This document shows, piece after piece, positions 38,501-46,941 of a DNA stretch of 64,000 nt. This stretch comes from Pseudoalteromonas piscicida (GTDB taxonomy: Bacteria; Pseudomonadota; Gammaproteobacteria; Enterobacterales; Alteromonadaceae), in contig NZ_NKHF01000024.1 of the NCBI RefSeq assembly GCF_002744175.1, positions 1 through 64,000 on the forward strand, in the 5' to 3' direction. The notes below the pieces were generated by a model. It did no database searches and was not told the origin of the DNA. It saw only the letters and a list, made by a program, of their open reading frames with translations. A program made the position numbers and the translations under genes. The stretch's first letter is position 1, and each line of letters begins with the position of its first letter.

Positions 38501-41500
38501 CGGAAGCGGACGCGAGCGTCACGGTAACCATTCATGATGGCGCCAATAGCTTAAGCCGCACGGTTACCGCGGATAATACGGGCACATGGACCATCAGTGG
38601 CAGTGAGTTTGATGTTAGCACCTTTAATAACGGCACGTTAACGGTCTCTGCTAGCCAAAGTGATTCGGCAGGTAACACCTCCAGTGCTGCTAGCACCACC
38701 ATCACGCTAGACAATGCCGCGCCAAGTGCGCCGTCTATCACAACCCCGATTGAGGGAGATGGACTGGTGAATGCCGCAGAAGACGCGGATGTGTTGATCG
38801 CCGGAACTGGCGCGGAAGCGGATGCGAGCGTCACGGTAACCATTGATGATGGTGCCAATAGCTTGAGTCGCACCGTTACTGCGGATAATACCGGTGCCTG
38901 GACCATCAGCGGCAGCGAATTTGATGTTAGTACCTTTAATAACGGCACCTTGACGGTGTCTGCTAGCCAAAGTGATTCGGCAGGTAACACCTCCAGTGCA
39001 GCCAGCACTACGATTACGTTAGATAATGCCGCGCCAAGTGCGCCGTCTATCACCACTCCGATTGAGGGAGATGGACTGGTGAACGCTGCAGAAGACGCGG
39101 ATGTGTTGATCGCCGGAACTGGCGCGGAAGCGGATGCGAGCGTCACGGTAACCATTGATGATGGCGCCAATAGCTTAAGCCGCACGGTCACCGCGGATAA
39201 CACCGGTGCCTGGACCATCAGCGGCAGCGAGTTTGACGTTAGCACCTTTAATAACGGCACCTTGACGGTGTCTGCTAGCCAAAGTGATTCGGCAGGTAAC
39301 ACCTCCAGTGCCGCCAGCACCACCATTACGCTAGACAATGCTGCGCCAAGTGCACCGTCTATCACCACCCCGATTGAGGGAGATGGACTGGTGAACGCTG
39401 CAGAAGACGCGGATGTGTTGATCGCCGGAACTGGCGCAGAGGCGGGGAACAGCGTCACGGTAACCATCGATGATGGCGCCAATAGCTTAAGCCGCACGGT
39501 TACCGCGGATAACACCGGTGCGTGGACCATCAGCGGCAGCGAGTTTGATGTTAGCACCTTTAACAACGGCACGTTAACAGTGTCTGCTACTCAAACCGAT
39601 AGTGCGGGGAACGCCTCTAGCGCAGGCTCAACCACCATCACCCTAGACAATTCAGCTCCAAGTGCATTAAGTATCACAACTCCAATTGAAGGCGACGACT
39701 TAATAAATGAAACTGAAGATAGCGATGTATTGATTGAAGGAAGCGGTGCAGAAGCGCAAAACAGTGTAACAGTCACAATTGATGATGGTGTGAATAGCTT
39801 AAGTCGAACGGTCACTGCGGATAACACCGGTGCCTGGACCATTAGTGGCAGCGAGTTTGATGTTAGCACCTTTACTAATGGCACCTTAACGGTAACTGCG
39901 TCACAAAGTGATGCATCCGGTAATACATCTAGTTCAGCCAATACGACTGTTACACTAGATAATTCAGCACCAGAGGGTATAACAGCCTCAATTGATCAAG
40001 AGTTGATTAACGCAGACAATGAAACGTCATTTAGTTTCACATTAACTGGATTAGAGTCAACAGGGAGTTTCACTTACGAGATATCTGACGGAAATACTTC
40101 AGTAACGAGTTCAAGTGCTATTGAAATCACGAGCACAACACAGCAAGAAACGGATATTGATGTTACCTCTTTAGGCGAAGGAACACTTACACTTTCGGTT
40201 ATAGTTAGTGACGATGTTGGTAATAATAGCGACACGGTAACTGATACAGTGACTAAGAAATATAATGTCGCTCCGGTATTGTCTGGCTCTCCTGATACTA
40301 GTGTAGATGAAGATAGTGTTTATGACTTCACGCCAACATTAACAGATTCGGATACCGATGATACTCACACTTATAGTATCGTGAACAAACCTGATTGGGC
40401 TGAATTTGATACACAAACAGGTCAACTGACAGGTACGCCTGAAGACTCGGATGTCGGAACTACTTCTGATATTGAGATATCAGTTACTGATGGAACGGAT
40501 AGTGACACCCTAGCAGCATTTAGTATTGAGGTAGTCAATACTAATGATGCGCCAATAGGACAAGATGTCAGCTTTACTATTGATGAAGGGGGATCCTTAT
40601 CCAAAGATTCTGAAAATGGATTACTATCTCTTGCAAGTGATGATGATCTCGACTCTAACGACAGTCTCACTGTTGTAAAAGATACAGACCCGCAATATGG
40701 TACATTGACGCTCAATGCTGATGGTAGCTTTGAATACATTCATAGTGGCGGTGAGGATAGTACAGATAGTTTCACATATCGTGTTGAAGATAGTGTGAAT
40801 GCAAGCTCACCAATCTACACCGTGACTATCAACACCACTGCGATTGAAGACGCCCCAACAGCGGTAAATGATACGCTAACAACGTTGGAAGATGCGTCTA
40901 ATTCAGTCAATGTGCTATTAAATGACAGTGACCCTGAAAATAACATGGTTGCATCGTCTGTCACAATCAAAACTCAGCCAACGAAAGGGCAATTGAGTGT
41001 AACTAACGGTGTAGTTACCTTTACTCCAACTGCAAATGCCAATGGTGAAGATTCGTTTACTTATACGGTGAAGGATTCAACGCAGGCTGAGTCGAATGAG
41101 GCAACAGTCAGCATCAATATTACACCGGTAAATGACTTACCAGTAGCGGCAAACTTTACGCCAAATATTGATGAAGATACCGCGACATCAGCGTTGGCAG
41201 TACGAGCAAGTGCAACAGATGTAGAGGATACAAACCCTACAGGTACCATAACTCTAGAGTCACAACCTACAATTGGTCAGGCAGAAGTTGACCTTGACAA
41301 TGGCACCATTACTTACACGCCAAATGCGAACGAAACCGGTAGTGACAGCTTTACTTATTCGATTCTAGATAGTGAAGGTGGAAAGTCGAATATTGCGACC
41401 ATTTCCGTAAACATAGGTGCAGTAAACGATAGACCTATCGCAGCTAATGATGAGGTGACGACAGAAGAAGATACCGGTACTACCCTTGCAATTCTGGCGA

Positions 41501-44500
41501 ATGACTCGGATGTCGAGGATCAAGGCTTCGAAAGCTCCGCGATTGTACTCGAAGATAAAGGAGATGGTGCGGGTAATTATGAACTGGCTGATGTTACTGT
41601 TGGCGCCGATGGCTTATTGAATATCACACCAAAGCAAGACCAAAACGGTATTTTAACCTTTACCTATACAGTTGATGATAGCGAAGGGTTACGTTCTGAA
41701 CCTGCAATGGTCACGGTGAATATTACAGCTGTTAACGATGCCCCTGTTGCAGAAGATAATACTGCGCAATTACTTGAAGATGGCAATATTGAAATTAACG
41801 TGTTGGGTAACGACTCTGATGTTGATAGCCAATTAAATGCATCAAGCGTGGCTATTGTGAGTCAACCACAAGGAGGCACGTTACAGATACTGGCATCAGG
41901 TAATATTGTTTATACACCAATTGCAAACTTCTTCGGTAATGATGCCTTTACTTATACAGTACAAGATGCTGAAGGATTAGTTTCTAACGTTGCCACAGTA
42001 AATATTACGGTGACCTCGGTGAATGATGCGCCGGTTATTTCTGGAACACCATTAACAAGTGCAAGTGAAGATGTAGCATATAGTTTCACGCCTACTGCTA
42101 CAGATACTGACAATGATCCACTCATCTTTAGTGTATCGAACCTGCCTATTTGGGCAACTTTTGATGATATAACTGGAACAATTTCAGGAACACCTACTGA
42201 AGGTCAGGATGGCACTTACTCAGATATTGTTATTACAGTGTCAGACGGGCAAGTTGATGCTTCGTTGCCTGCTTTTGCTATAACAGTTAGTCCTGTTAAC
42301 GACGCGCCTACGATTTCGGGAACTCCATCAACAAACGTCAATCAAGATGAGGATTACAGTTTCACGCCTACAGCATCTGATGTGGACTCCGAAAACTTAG
42401 TATTCGCTATTGAAAATGCCCCAGTTTGGGCAAGTTTTGACAGCACAACGGGTAGCCTTTCAGGTACGCCAGTGAGAGAAGATGTTGGAACCTATAGCAA
42501 CATTATAATCAGTGTGAGTGATGGTGAACTCGAAGCAAGCTTACCTGCATTTGAAATTGTCGTGGCGCCTGTTAACGCGGCACCTATTGCGAACAACATG
42601 CAAAGAAGCGTACTCGAAGATGGTACAACAAGCTTCTCTGCAGATGTTAGTGATGCTGATGGAGACACATTGACAATGGAGCTAGTATCACAGCCGCAAA
42701 GTGGTGTGGTACAAATTCAAGGTACGGTGTTTACTTATACCCCATTGCCGAACTTCAACGGCACAGACGTGTTTACGTACACTGTTTCAGACAATGAGTT
42801 TAAGTCAAACACTGCTTCTGTGACGATGACGGTGACGTCTGTAAATGATGTTCCAATTGCCGTAGACGACAGCTTTACCTTTGATGCGGTCGCTTCGAAT
42901 CAATACGTACTTCCTGTGTTAGATAATGATGTTGACCCTGATGGTACAGAGCTGAGAATTATTGGCGCCAAAGCATCTATTGGTTCCGCATTCATAGCAA
43001 ACAATACGTTAACTTATGAAGCGGTGCAGAATACTCAAGGGCCTATTGTTGTTACCTATTTAATTGAGGATGAGGGCAAAGCCAGGGCTAGGGCGAATGC
43101 CAATATTACAATTAACGAAACGGGGGCGGGTAGCGCGCCGACGATAACTGCACCGAGTGATTTAACAGTTGATGCAACTGGGCTATTCACTAAGGTTAAC
43201 TTAGGCACCGCCGTTGCCGTTGATAGCTCTGGTAATTCATTACCGGTTTCACTGGTAAGGGGAGCTCCTATTTTCGCGCCAGGAAGCCACATTGTTTACT
43301 GGCAAACGTCTGACAATGAAGGGCGTCAAGCGACAGCGAGCCAAAATCTTAATGTCAATCCGTTGGTATCGTTGCAAAAGGATAGTCGAGTAGCTGAAGA
43401 TCGCAGCCACTCCATTCAGGTATTCCTCAATGGACCTGCGCCAAGCTATCCGGTGACTGTACCATATACGGTATCAGGTACTGCTGATAGTACAGATCAC
43501 GACTTGCAGTCAGGTGAGGTTGTCATAAACTCTGGAACCAGTGCGACTATCAGTTTCAATATATTTGCTGATGGCGTTTCAGAAGGCAATGAAACAATAG
43601 TTGTTACCCTAGATGACACGCTGAACAGGGGCGCAAAATCTTCTTCGACAATCACGATTGTTGAAGAAAATGTTGCACCGAACCTGACAACAACCATTCT
43701 ACAGAATAACGAGGAGCGTAGCTTAATTACTGCCTCTGATGAGCAAGTAACAATAGAAGCGCAGGTTAGTGACCCTAATCCAAATGATTTAGTAAGCGTG
43801 ACTTGGCAGCCGGATGCCGCATTGGTTAATGTGTCAAACGATCCATTTGTATTTGAGTTTAACCCTGCAAATATTCCAGCTGGAATCTATAAAGTAAGAG
43901 TGACAGCTGAAGATAATGCTGAGCCTAGCTTGTCTACATCTCGTAATGTGTTTGTTGAAGTTGTGCCGTCATTAGCCCCCCTCACAGGTGAAGATAGCGA
44001 TGGAGACTTAATTCCGGATGATCAAGAAGGGTACTCTGATGACGATGAAGATGGTATTCCTGATTTTATGGATGCTATCACTGACTGTAATGTCATCCAG
44101 GAGCAAGCACTTGAATCCAGTCAGTTCTTAGTTGAGGGGGATCCTGGTGTTTGTCTCCGCAAAGGGGCGACTGTACCACAAAACAATACAGGTGGGTTGC
44201 AGTTACTTGAAGAAGAGTTACCGTCAGATCCTAGTGCGAGTAACGCCGGTGGTATTTTTGACTTTATAGCAACTGGCCTACCACAGCCGGGTGACGTTTA
44301 CAGTATTGTGCTTCCACAGCGTCAGCCAATTCCGCTTAATGCCGTGTATCGTAAGTTAATCTCTGGAGAATGGCGTGACTTTGTCACTGGAGATGGTAAT
44401 GAATTGCTGTCTACCGAAGGTGAGCCTGGCTTCTGTCCACCTCCAGGCAGCAATGAATGGACTGCTGGTCTTGCTGAAGGCGATTGGTGTGTTCAACTTC

Positions 44501-45819
44501 GGATAGTTGATGGTGGCCCGAATGACGATGATGGTATAGCGAATGGCAGTATTGTAGACCCAGGTGGCATTGCAGTACCAGCTAGTAATAACGTTCAACC
44601 TGTTGCTAACGCAGACTCTGTCACTATTGTTTCTGGTCAAACGATTATCATTGATGTGCTTGCAAATGACACCGATGATGACAATGATGTGCTGACCATT
44701 ACCAGTGCAACGGTTGATTTTGGTAATGTAGTGATTGATGAGAATAAGCTCCATTATACCCCTCCAACTTCATTCATTGGAAATGCAACAATTCAGTATG
44801 GTGTAACCGATGGTGAAGGAGGATCTAGCAGCAGCACGGCAACGGTTTCTATTGTTGCCAATCAAGCACCGCAAACAGTGAATGATACGGCAGCCTCAAA
44901 TGGCTCACCAATCACCATTGATGTGTTAGCAAATGATACGGACCCTGAAGGGGGCGTATTGAGCTTAGTTTCTGCTACTGCGACTCAAGGGAGTGTAGCT
45001 ATCAACATAGATGGTACATTAAGCTATACGCCAAAAGCTGGCTTTGAAGGGGTTGATACTATTACCTATGTTGTTCAAGATGAGTTTGGTGCAACTTCAG
45101 AAGGGCTGGTCAGTGTTACCGTGTCAGTGAAACAAGTTACATCTATTACAAATAAGTCTTCGGGGACTATGGGAGGCATGTTGTTACTACTAGTGAGTGC
45201 GTTGGTGATCCGCCGTAAAAAGTCACTGTTACCTGCATTTACCTTGGTAAGCAGTACTTGTTTGCTGAGCACGCAGGTACATGCAAGTGATTGGCAACTA
45301 GAAGCAACACTTGGTCAATCAACTGCTGATAGCGAGCTATATTCGGGCGATTTAGAGTTTGTAAATGTAGACGAAGATAGCAGCAGTTGGTCAATTGGCG
45401 CGTTTTACGAGCTAATTCCAAATTGGCAAGTGGGATTTCGATATATAGACCTTGGTCGTGGAAAAGTTGAGTTCAGTGGTTTGAGCGACGATCCTGAGCA
45501 AAGTCAGGCGGCCCTCGCGCGTGTTGCGCCTGTATTACCGGAAGGGCCAGCACTACAATTTAACTATTCAAAAGGTTTTGCGGATAAGTTTGTAGGTAAA
45601 ATGTTCTTAGGAGCTTTTAATTGGGATTATAAGATAAATAGTGTGCGAGAGGGGCGATTCTCAACGCGCTATGAGGATAGTGGTACCAGTGGCTATATCG
45701 GAGGTGGGGTTCATTATCGATTGACTGATTCACTTTCTTTAGGTGTTGATTATAGCCACTATTTTGTTTCTGCAAATGATGTAAAGGAGCTAGCACTAAA
45801 CCTTAGCTATCGTTTCTAA
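29506..45819 (+). CDS. giant Ig-like/cadherin-like repeat adhesin with GlyGly-CTERM-type tail and fused beta-barrel
   Basis: A 5437-residue surface protein (AGGAGAG before ATG). A signal peptide occupies about 1-27. Then come an Ig-like Big_5 domain (219-342), cadherin-like and RTX-like stretches with GNDTISGGSGADT near 1134-1167, and two Bap-type Ig repeats. About 17 tandem 104-residue Ig-like repeats lie at 1722-3488. Cadherin/tandem-95-type repeats follow, with a Calx-beta domain (4619-4718) and a Ca-binding DSDGD-type segment near 4830. Near 5220 the tail GTMGGMLLLLVSALVIRRKK fits a GlyGly-CTERM sorting signal. Instead of ending, the frame continues through a second signal-peptide-like stretch into an OmpA-like barrel (5262-5437, ending ALNLSYRF). 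It is probably calcium-stiffened and exported. The substrate bound is unknown. Confidence 0.9.
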   Translation: MRLSQVAIAVTSAGVSAALLSGEVWAAQQTINYSNGSGSGFSEVETGDSNTGNMPSVTLTSAGPVTLVLDAGTSSDSTPFTGLNDLAFVAGVVYSNTMLSEFNDRGFRFYEKSSINFSFDEITFMQGSARDSDKTYQLVLTGFSGGTQTVTETVTLPNGNDANSGLQELFTLAWGTDFTDAAWQDVDTVTMAFTRSPGSDSRYLIRSIKIDDAAVSDSTAPTFVSASSTPTDDATNVSVSNNIEIAFDENIALNSGNITIRNVTDNSDFEVFDVATESDGTTTSPSAGRVSITNDKVYLNPTTDLTGNRTYAIRIDATAVQDSAGNAFLGISDDTTFNFSTPNTAPEVDLNSGTGGNDNTASFSEGSGAVNIASSASVTEADSDTLKTITITLTNDQDGASEGLNVTAAAQNALTGVSGASDITLQDTISITGATATAAEVATFLQAVTYNNTSSTPNETARTVTVVINDGSTNSTTRTATVSVSNATAASSSAAAFNTTNGTNLTPAITFSSEDEMLTIADASHTTGSTADGGGGTDILSVPTGTNLANLTSLTNFETLTPDSGASITLTESQHESFTTINGAGTNQFTLSSADGNGVISADSDIETYVLDAAFSITMGSSGQNITGSSGNDTVITGAITATGTLSGGSGTDVLQMANGSNIANATVSGFETLTVENNSSATMTEVQHDTFSSITGSGTESILIAVANDGFTASSAIEAYFLGQANTVTLGAAGQTIVGSSGNDTIDVGTFTTTGTLNGSSGTDTMAMSSGANISSSTVVNFENLTLASGASVTLSASQPSKFAGTITAAGTETINIVGNGDFTTLANIESFSVDDDSSNSRTVTIAAGGTSVTAASSTDAVTFNVGTLTYTGTLTGEGTTADTLSMSSGANISGGSIANIVNLTLVSGASVTMTPAQNAAFTGTITATGSETINISGDGDFTTLNGIETYSVGDDNTNTRTITVTNASATIDATSGTDAITFDIAGSAFNGSLVGDPTTGDTVSASDGADVSGGGFTNIGTLSLVSGATVTIDAANVANNFTSAITGAAGSETLKLVDGGTFNFANTSVSEVENLAIGTNSIFNITLTDNFDSNGNAVTISNAFGSAITNAITLNASALSGDTINMTATDFNGNDTISGGSGADTIRPGGGTDSMTGNAGNDNFVGSATDLNGDTIADLSIGDIVTVTGVTGLTTSNVRFNGTSVLQIDTNATDFSAVEISLSLTNAPGNNLGFSVADNNGNTEITFITPNDVPVFSNLNGGGTFVENGSAVVIDSDVLVADTELDALNTGAGNYDGASLTIARNGGADSQDVFGNNGSLGTLTEGNTFTYNAATVGTVTTNSSGTLVLTFNSSATSAIVDSVLQNITYQNSSEAPPASVTLDFTFNDGTANSTGTNQATINITAQNDAPTDISLSNTTVNQSATGAGANIGILSTSDVDTSDSHTYSLVSAGSSASGTCSADTDNASFQINGSILETQAALNGGTYVVCLQTNDATTTFQKAFTITVNDDVAPDAPSTPDLDAGSDTGPSNSDNITNDTTPTLSGTAESGATVTLYSDQVGGGATVIGTGTATGGNWQITTSALTAGLVHGISAKATDADSNESTSSGSLSVTIDTTAPSAPSTPDLSASSDTGSSNTDNITNDTTPTFTGTGTTGDTVTLISNVDGTVGSAVVSGGTWTITSSELTSGAQTISARATDTAGNTVDSAGLSVTIDTNVSAPTITTPIEGDGKVNAAEDNDVLITGSGADANVTVSVSITDGSATLSQNVTSDGSGNWTISGSEFNVSGFTNGDLTISASQTDNAGNTSSAASTTITLDNAAPSAPSITTPIEGDGLVNAAEDADVLIAGTGAEAGNSVTVTIHDGANSLSRTVTADNTGAWTISGSEFDVSTFNNGTLTVSASQSDSAGNTSSTASTTITLDNAAPSAPSITTPIEGDGLVNAAEDADVLIAGTGAEAGNSVTVTIHDGANSLSRTVTADNTGGWTISGSEFDVSTFNNGTLTVSASQSDSAGNTSSAASTTITLDNAAPSAPSITTPIEGDGLVNAAEDADVLIAGTGAEAGNSVTVTIHDGANSLSRTVTADNTGAWTISGSEFDVSTFNNGTLTVSASQSDSAGNTSSAASTTVTLDNAAPSAPSITTPIEGDGLVNAAEDADVLIAGTGAEAGNSVTVTIHDGANSLSRTVTADNTGAWTISGSEFDVSTFNNGTLTVSASQSDSAGNTSSAASTTITLDNAAPSAPSITTPIEGDGLVNAAEDADVLIAGTGAEAGNSVTVTIHDGANSLSRTVTADNTGAWTISGSEFDVSTFNNGTLTVSASQSDSAGNTSSAASTTITLDNAAPSAPSITTPIEGDGLVNAAEDADVLIAGTGAEAGNSVTVTIHDGANSLSRTVTADNTGGWTISGSEFDVSTFNNGTLTVSASQSDSAGNTSSAASTTITLDNAAPSAPSITTPIEGDGVVNAAEDADVLIAGTGAEAGNSVTVTIHDGANSLSRTVTADNTGTWTISGSEFDVSTFNNGTLTVSASQSDSAGNTSSAASTTITLDNAAPSAPSITTPIEGDGLVNAAEDADVLIAGTGAEAGNSVTVTIHDGANSLSRTVTADNTGAWTISGSEFDVSTFNNGTLTVSATQTDSAGNTSSAASTTVTLDNAAPSAPSITTPIEGDGLVNAAEDADVLIAGTGAEAGNSVTVTIHDGANSLSRTVTADNTGAWTISGSEFDVSTFNNGTLTVSASQSDSAGNTSSAASTTITLDNAAPSAPSITTPIEGDGVVNAAEDADVLIAGTGAEAVNSVTVTIHDGANSLSRTVTADNTGAWTISGSEFDVSTFNNGTLTVSASQSDSAGNTSSAASTTITLDNAAPSAPSITTPIEGDGLVNAAEDADVLIAGTGAEAGNSVTVTIHDGANSLSRTVTADNTGAWTISGSEFDVSTFNNGTLTVSASQSDSAGNTSSAASTTITLDNAAPSAPSITTPIEGDDVVNAAEDADVLIAGTGAEADASVTVTIHDGANSLSRTVTADNTGTWTISGSEFDVSTFNNGTLTVSASQSDSAGNTSSAASTTITLDNAAPSAPSITTPIEGDGLVNAAEDADVLIAGTGAEADASVTVTIDDGANSLSRTVTADNTGAWTISGSEFDVSTFNNGTLTVSASQSDSAGNTSSAASTTITLDNAAPSAPSITTPIEGDGLVNAAEDADVLIAGTGAEADASVTVTIDDGANSLSRTVTADNTGAWTISGSEFDVSTFNNGTLTVSASQSDSAGNTSSAASTTITLDNAAPSAPSITTPIEGDGLVNAAEDADVLIAGTGAEAGNSVTVTIDDGANSLSRTVTADNTGAWTISGSEFDVSTFNNGTLTVSATQTDSAGNASSAGSTTITLDNSAPSALSITTPIEGDDLINETEDSDVLIEGSGAEAQNSVTVTIDDGVNSLSRTVTADNTGAWTISGSEFDVSTFTNGTLTVTASQSDASGNTSSSANTTVTLDNSAPEGITASIDQELINADNETSFSFTLTGLESTGSFTYEISDGNTSVTSSSAIEITSTTQQETDIDVTSLGEGTLTLSVIVSDDVGNNSDTVTDTVTKKYNVAPVLSGSPDTSVDEDSVYDFTPTLTDSDTDDTHTYSIVNKPDWAEFDTQTGQLTGTPEDSDVGTTSDIEISVTDGTDSDTLAAFSIEVVNTNDAPIGQDVSFTIDEGGSLSKDSENGLLSLASDDDLDSNDSLTVVKDTDPQYGTLTLNADGSFEYIHSGGEDSTDSFTYRVEDSVNASSPIYTVTINTTAIEDAPTAVNDTLTTLEDASNSVNVLLNDSDPENNMVASSVTIKTQPTKGQLSVTNGVVTFTPTANANGEDSFTYTVKDSTQAESNEATVSINITPVNDLPVAANFTPNIDEDTATSALAVRASATDVEDTNPTGTITLESQPTIGQAEVDLDNGTITYTPNANETGSDSFTYSILDSEGGKSNIATISVNIGAVNDRPIAANDEVTTEEDTGTTLAILANDSDVEDQGFESSAIVLEDKGDGAGNYELADVTVGADGLLNITPKQDQNGILTFTYTVDDSEGLRSEPAMVTVNITAVNDAPVAEDNTAQLLEDGNIEINVLGNDSDVDSQLNASSVAIVSQPQGGTLQILASGNIVYTPIANFFGNDAFTYTVQDAEGLVSNVATVNITVTSVNDAPVISGTPLTSASEDVAYSFTPTATDTDNDPLIFSVSNLPIWATFDDITGTISGTPTEGQDGTYSDIVITVSDGQVDASLPAFAITVSPVNDAPTISGTPSTNVNQDEDYSFTPTASDVDSENLVFAIENAPVWASFDSTTGSLSGTPVREDVGTYSNIIISVSDGELEASLPAFEIVVAPVNAAPIANNMQRSVLEDGTTSFSADVSDADGDTLTMELVSQPQSGVVQIQGTVFTYTPLPNFNGTDVFTYTVSDNEFKSNTASVTMTVTSVNDVPIAVDDSFTFDAVASNQYVLPVLDNDVDPDGTELRIIGAKASIGSAFIANNTLTYEAVQNTQGPIVVTYLIEDEGKARARANANITINETGAGSAPTITAPSDLTVDATGLFTKVNLGTAVAVDSSGNSLPVSLVRGAPIFAPGSHIVYWQTSDNEGRQATASQNLNVNPLVSLQKDSRVAEDRSHSIQVFLNGPAPSYPVTVPYTVSGTADSTDHDLQSGEVVINSGTSATISFNIFADGVSEGNETIVVTLDDTLNRGAKSSSTITIVEENVAPNLTTTILQNNEERSLITASDEQVTIEAQVSDPNPNDLVSVTWQPDAALVNVSNDPFVFEFNPANIPAGIYKVRVTAEDNAEPSLSTSRNVFVEVVPSLAPLTGEDSDGDLIPDDQEGYSDDDEDGIPDFMDAITDCNVIQEQALESSQFLVEGDPGVCLRKGATVPQNNTGGLQLLEEELPSDPSASNAGGIFDFIATGLPQPGDVYSIVLPQRQPIPLNAVYRKLISGEWRDFVTGDGNELLSTEGEPGFCPPPGSNEWTAGLAEGDWCVQLRIVDGGPNDDDGIANGSIVDPGGIAVPASNNVQPVANADSVTIVSGQTIIIDVLANDTDDDNDVLTITSATVDFGNVVIDENKLHYTPPTSFIGNATIQYGVTDGEGGSSSSTATVSIVANQAPQTVNDTAASNGSPITIDVLANDTDPEGGVLSLVSATATQGSVAINIDGTLSYTPKAGFEGVDTITYVVQDEFGATSEGLVSVTVSVKQVTSITNKSSGTMGGMLLLLVSALVIRRKKSLLPAFTLVSSTCLLSTQVHASDWQLEATLGQSTADSELYSGDLEFVNVDEDSSSWSIGAFYELIPNWQVGFRYIDLGRGKVEFSGLSDDPEQSQAALARVAPVLPEGPALQFNYSKGFADKFVGKMFLGAFNWDYKINSVREGRFSTRYEDSGTSGYIGGGVHYRLTDSLSLGVDYSHYFVSANDVKELALNLSYRF
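34669..39968 (+). repeat. in-frame tandem array of about 17 repeats of 312 bp (104 codons)
   Basis: Fifteen near-identical units (about 34977-39656) are flanked by one diverged unit on each side (34669-34976 and 39657-39968). Each encodes an Ig-like module that contains ITTPIEGDGLVNAAEDADVL and ends near TTITLDN. Differences between units are few and are mostly silent third-base changes shared in patches, for example GGCACGTTAACG versus GGCACCTTGACG. Such a mosaic points to recent unequal crossover and gene conversion. The length is a multiple of three, so changes in copy number would keep the reading frame. Confidence 0.95.
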
Positions 45820-45841
45820 TTTCAAGCACTACGGTTAAACG

Positions 45842-45870
45842 AAAGACCTCACATACTGTGAGGTCTTTTT
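45842..45870 (+). terminator. intrinsic terminator after the adhesin gene
   Basis: Twelve-bp stem AAAGACCTCACA / TGTGAGGTCTTT with a TAC loop and a T5 tail. Confidence 0.9.
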
Positions 45871-45921
45871 ATATTTATCTTTGCCAAGCATGATTTAAAT
45901 GGTGAAGATGACACCTTTTCT

Positions 45922-46167
45922 CTAATTAATCAGAGGTTTGAATAAGGAATTAGCTCACTCATTGTTTTTAAATCACATTAAATCACTTCCTGAGCTAGTC
46001 AGTAAGTTTTGGGGATAACCGCGCTTCCGTGTCCTACTTTCGTTAAGGTATCTACACCTTGAAGGCAGGTGGATTTACAAACCAATAGCTCTCTACTGGC
46101 AGTAAGTTCAACGAAGTTAGCGGCTAAAACCAGCAGTTAGAAAGGCATTAATTATCCGAAGCTCAGG
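45922..46167. repeat. dispersed repeat element A, copy 1
   Basis: About 245 bp resembling 53017-53250. Shared blocks include AGGTTTG.ATAAGG, CTCATTGTTT, TTTTGGGGATA, GCTTCCGTG.CCTA, AAGGCA-GTGGATTTAC-type, AAGTTCAACG-type, TTAGC and GGCATTAATTA-type segments. It occupies the gap up to the stop codon of the lipoprotein at 46168. No gene is visible inside. Confidence 0.7.
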
Positions 46168-46941
46168 TTAATTAAGCGTCACTTTTAGCTCTTCTGACTT
46201 TGTTTGTTGAATAGCATAGATTTTACTACCAGACTTAAAACGATTATCGACAGTGCCTTCTTGCATTCGAGACAAGGTTACGTATGAGCTACAGGCTTTA
46301 CTTTTGTCTAGGTCTTCATCATTAAAACCGTCAACACTGCCAAGTAGAAGTGTAAATTGGCCCGAGTTATCATCTAATTCGGCCTGGTGAGAAAAAGTAG
46401 AGATGCCTCCCGACTTAGTTGTACAAGTAGAAGTAAAGTCTAAGATCAAAGACGTATCAGGGTTAATCTCTGGCTTCCATTCAACAATGATTCGTTCATC
46501 CTTTCTGAAGCTAGAGAGTACGGGAGAATATAGAGTAACAGTAGCAGGTAAGAAGACAGATGCAGTTAGTTTCTGATTTTCCTTTTCACGGATCAGCTCC
46601 AGTTTGAACTCAGTCCCTTGCGTTGTCTGAGAAAAGTAGCCTTGATAGTCGATATCCAAAAAGTCTTTATCCATTTCTAACACTTTAAACTCTTCGCCCA
46701 CAGTAGCCTGAACTTGATCGCCATCGCTAAGAATAATGTTAGCCCCAGTGCTACTGTTTAGATTAAATTCGGTCACAACCCTCGAACGCTCGCCATTCGC
46801 AGTAAGACGGATATCGGCCCATATCCCTTCCGTTTTAATGACATTGGATGTGGTTGATTCACTTGAGCAACCGGTGGTACCGATAATACAGAGCAAACTT
46901 ACTAAGCTGTAAAGATGTTTCACTTTCACTTTCATTTTCAT
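46168..46941 (-). CDS. putative lipoprotein, paralog of 47337-48098
   Basis: 257 residues with a lipoprotein signal: a basic N-terminus, a hydrophobic segment and the lipobox IIGTTGC, with lipidation expected at C25. The mature protein is beta-rich, starting EGIWADIRLTANGERSRVVTEF. Two late cysteines (STCTTKSG, KACSSYVT) may form a disulfide. It is about 60 percent identical by eye to the neighbouring lipoprotein over its whole length, so the pair arose by duplication. I know no named family. The two genes have separate promoters, as a terminator lies between them. Their position next to the giant adhesin hints at a surface role, but this is inference. Confidence 0.7.
   Translation of the reverse strand: MKMKVKVKHLYSLVSLLCIIGTTGCSSESTTSNVIKTEGIWADIRLTANGERSRVVTEFNLNSSTGANIILSDGDQVQATVGEEFKVLEMDKDFLDIDYQGYFSQTTQGTEFKLELIREKENQKLTASVFLPATVTLYSPVLSSFRKDERIIVEWKPEINPDTSLILDFTSTCTTKSGGISTFSHQAELDDNSGQFTLLLGSVDGFNDEDLDKSKACSSYVTLSRMQEGTVDNRFKSGSKIYAIQQTKSEELKVTLN

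Noticed and set aside
34584..39941. Long open frames on the minus strand across the repeat array
   Set aside because: They mirror the 312-bp repeat, which keeps all frames in phase. Composition is biased, and no ribosome binding sites or family matches are seen.
34669..39968. The repeat array as a CRISPR or noncoding satellite
   Set aside because: The units are 312 bp with no spacers and are an in-frame part of a single protein.
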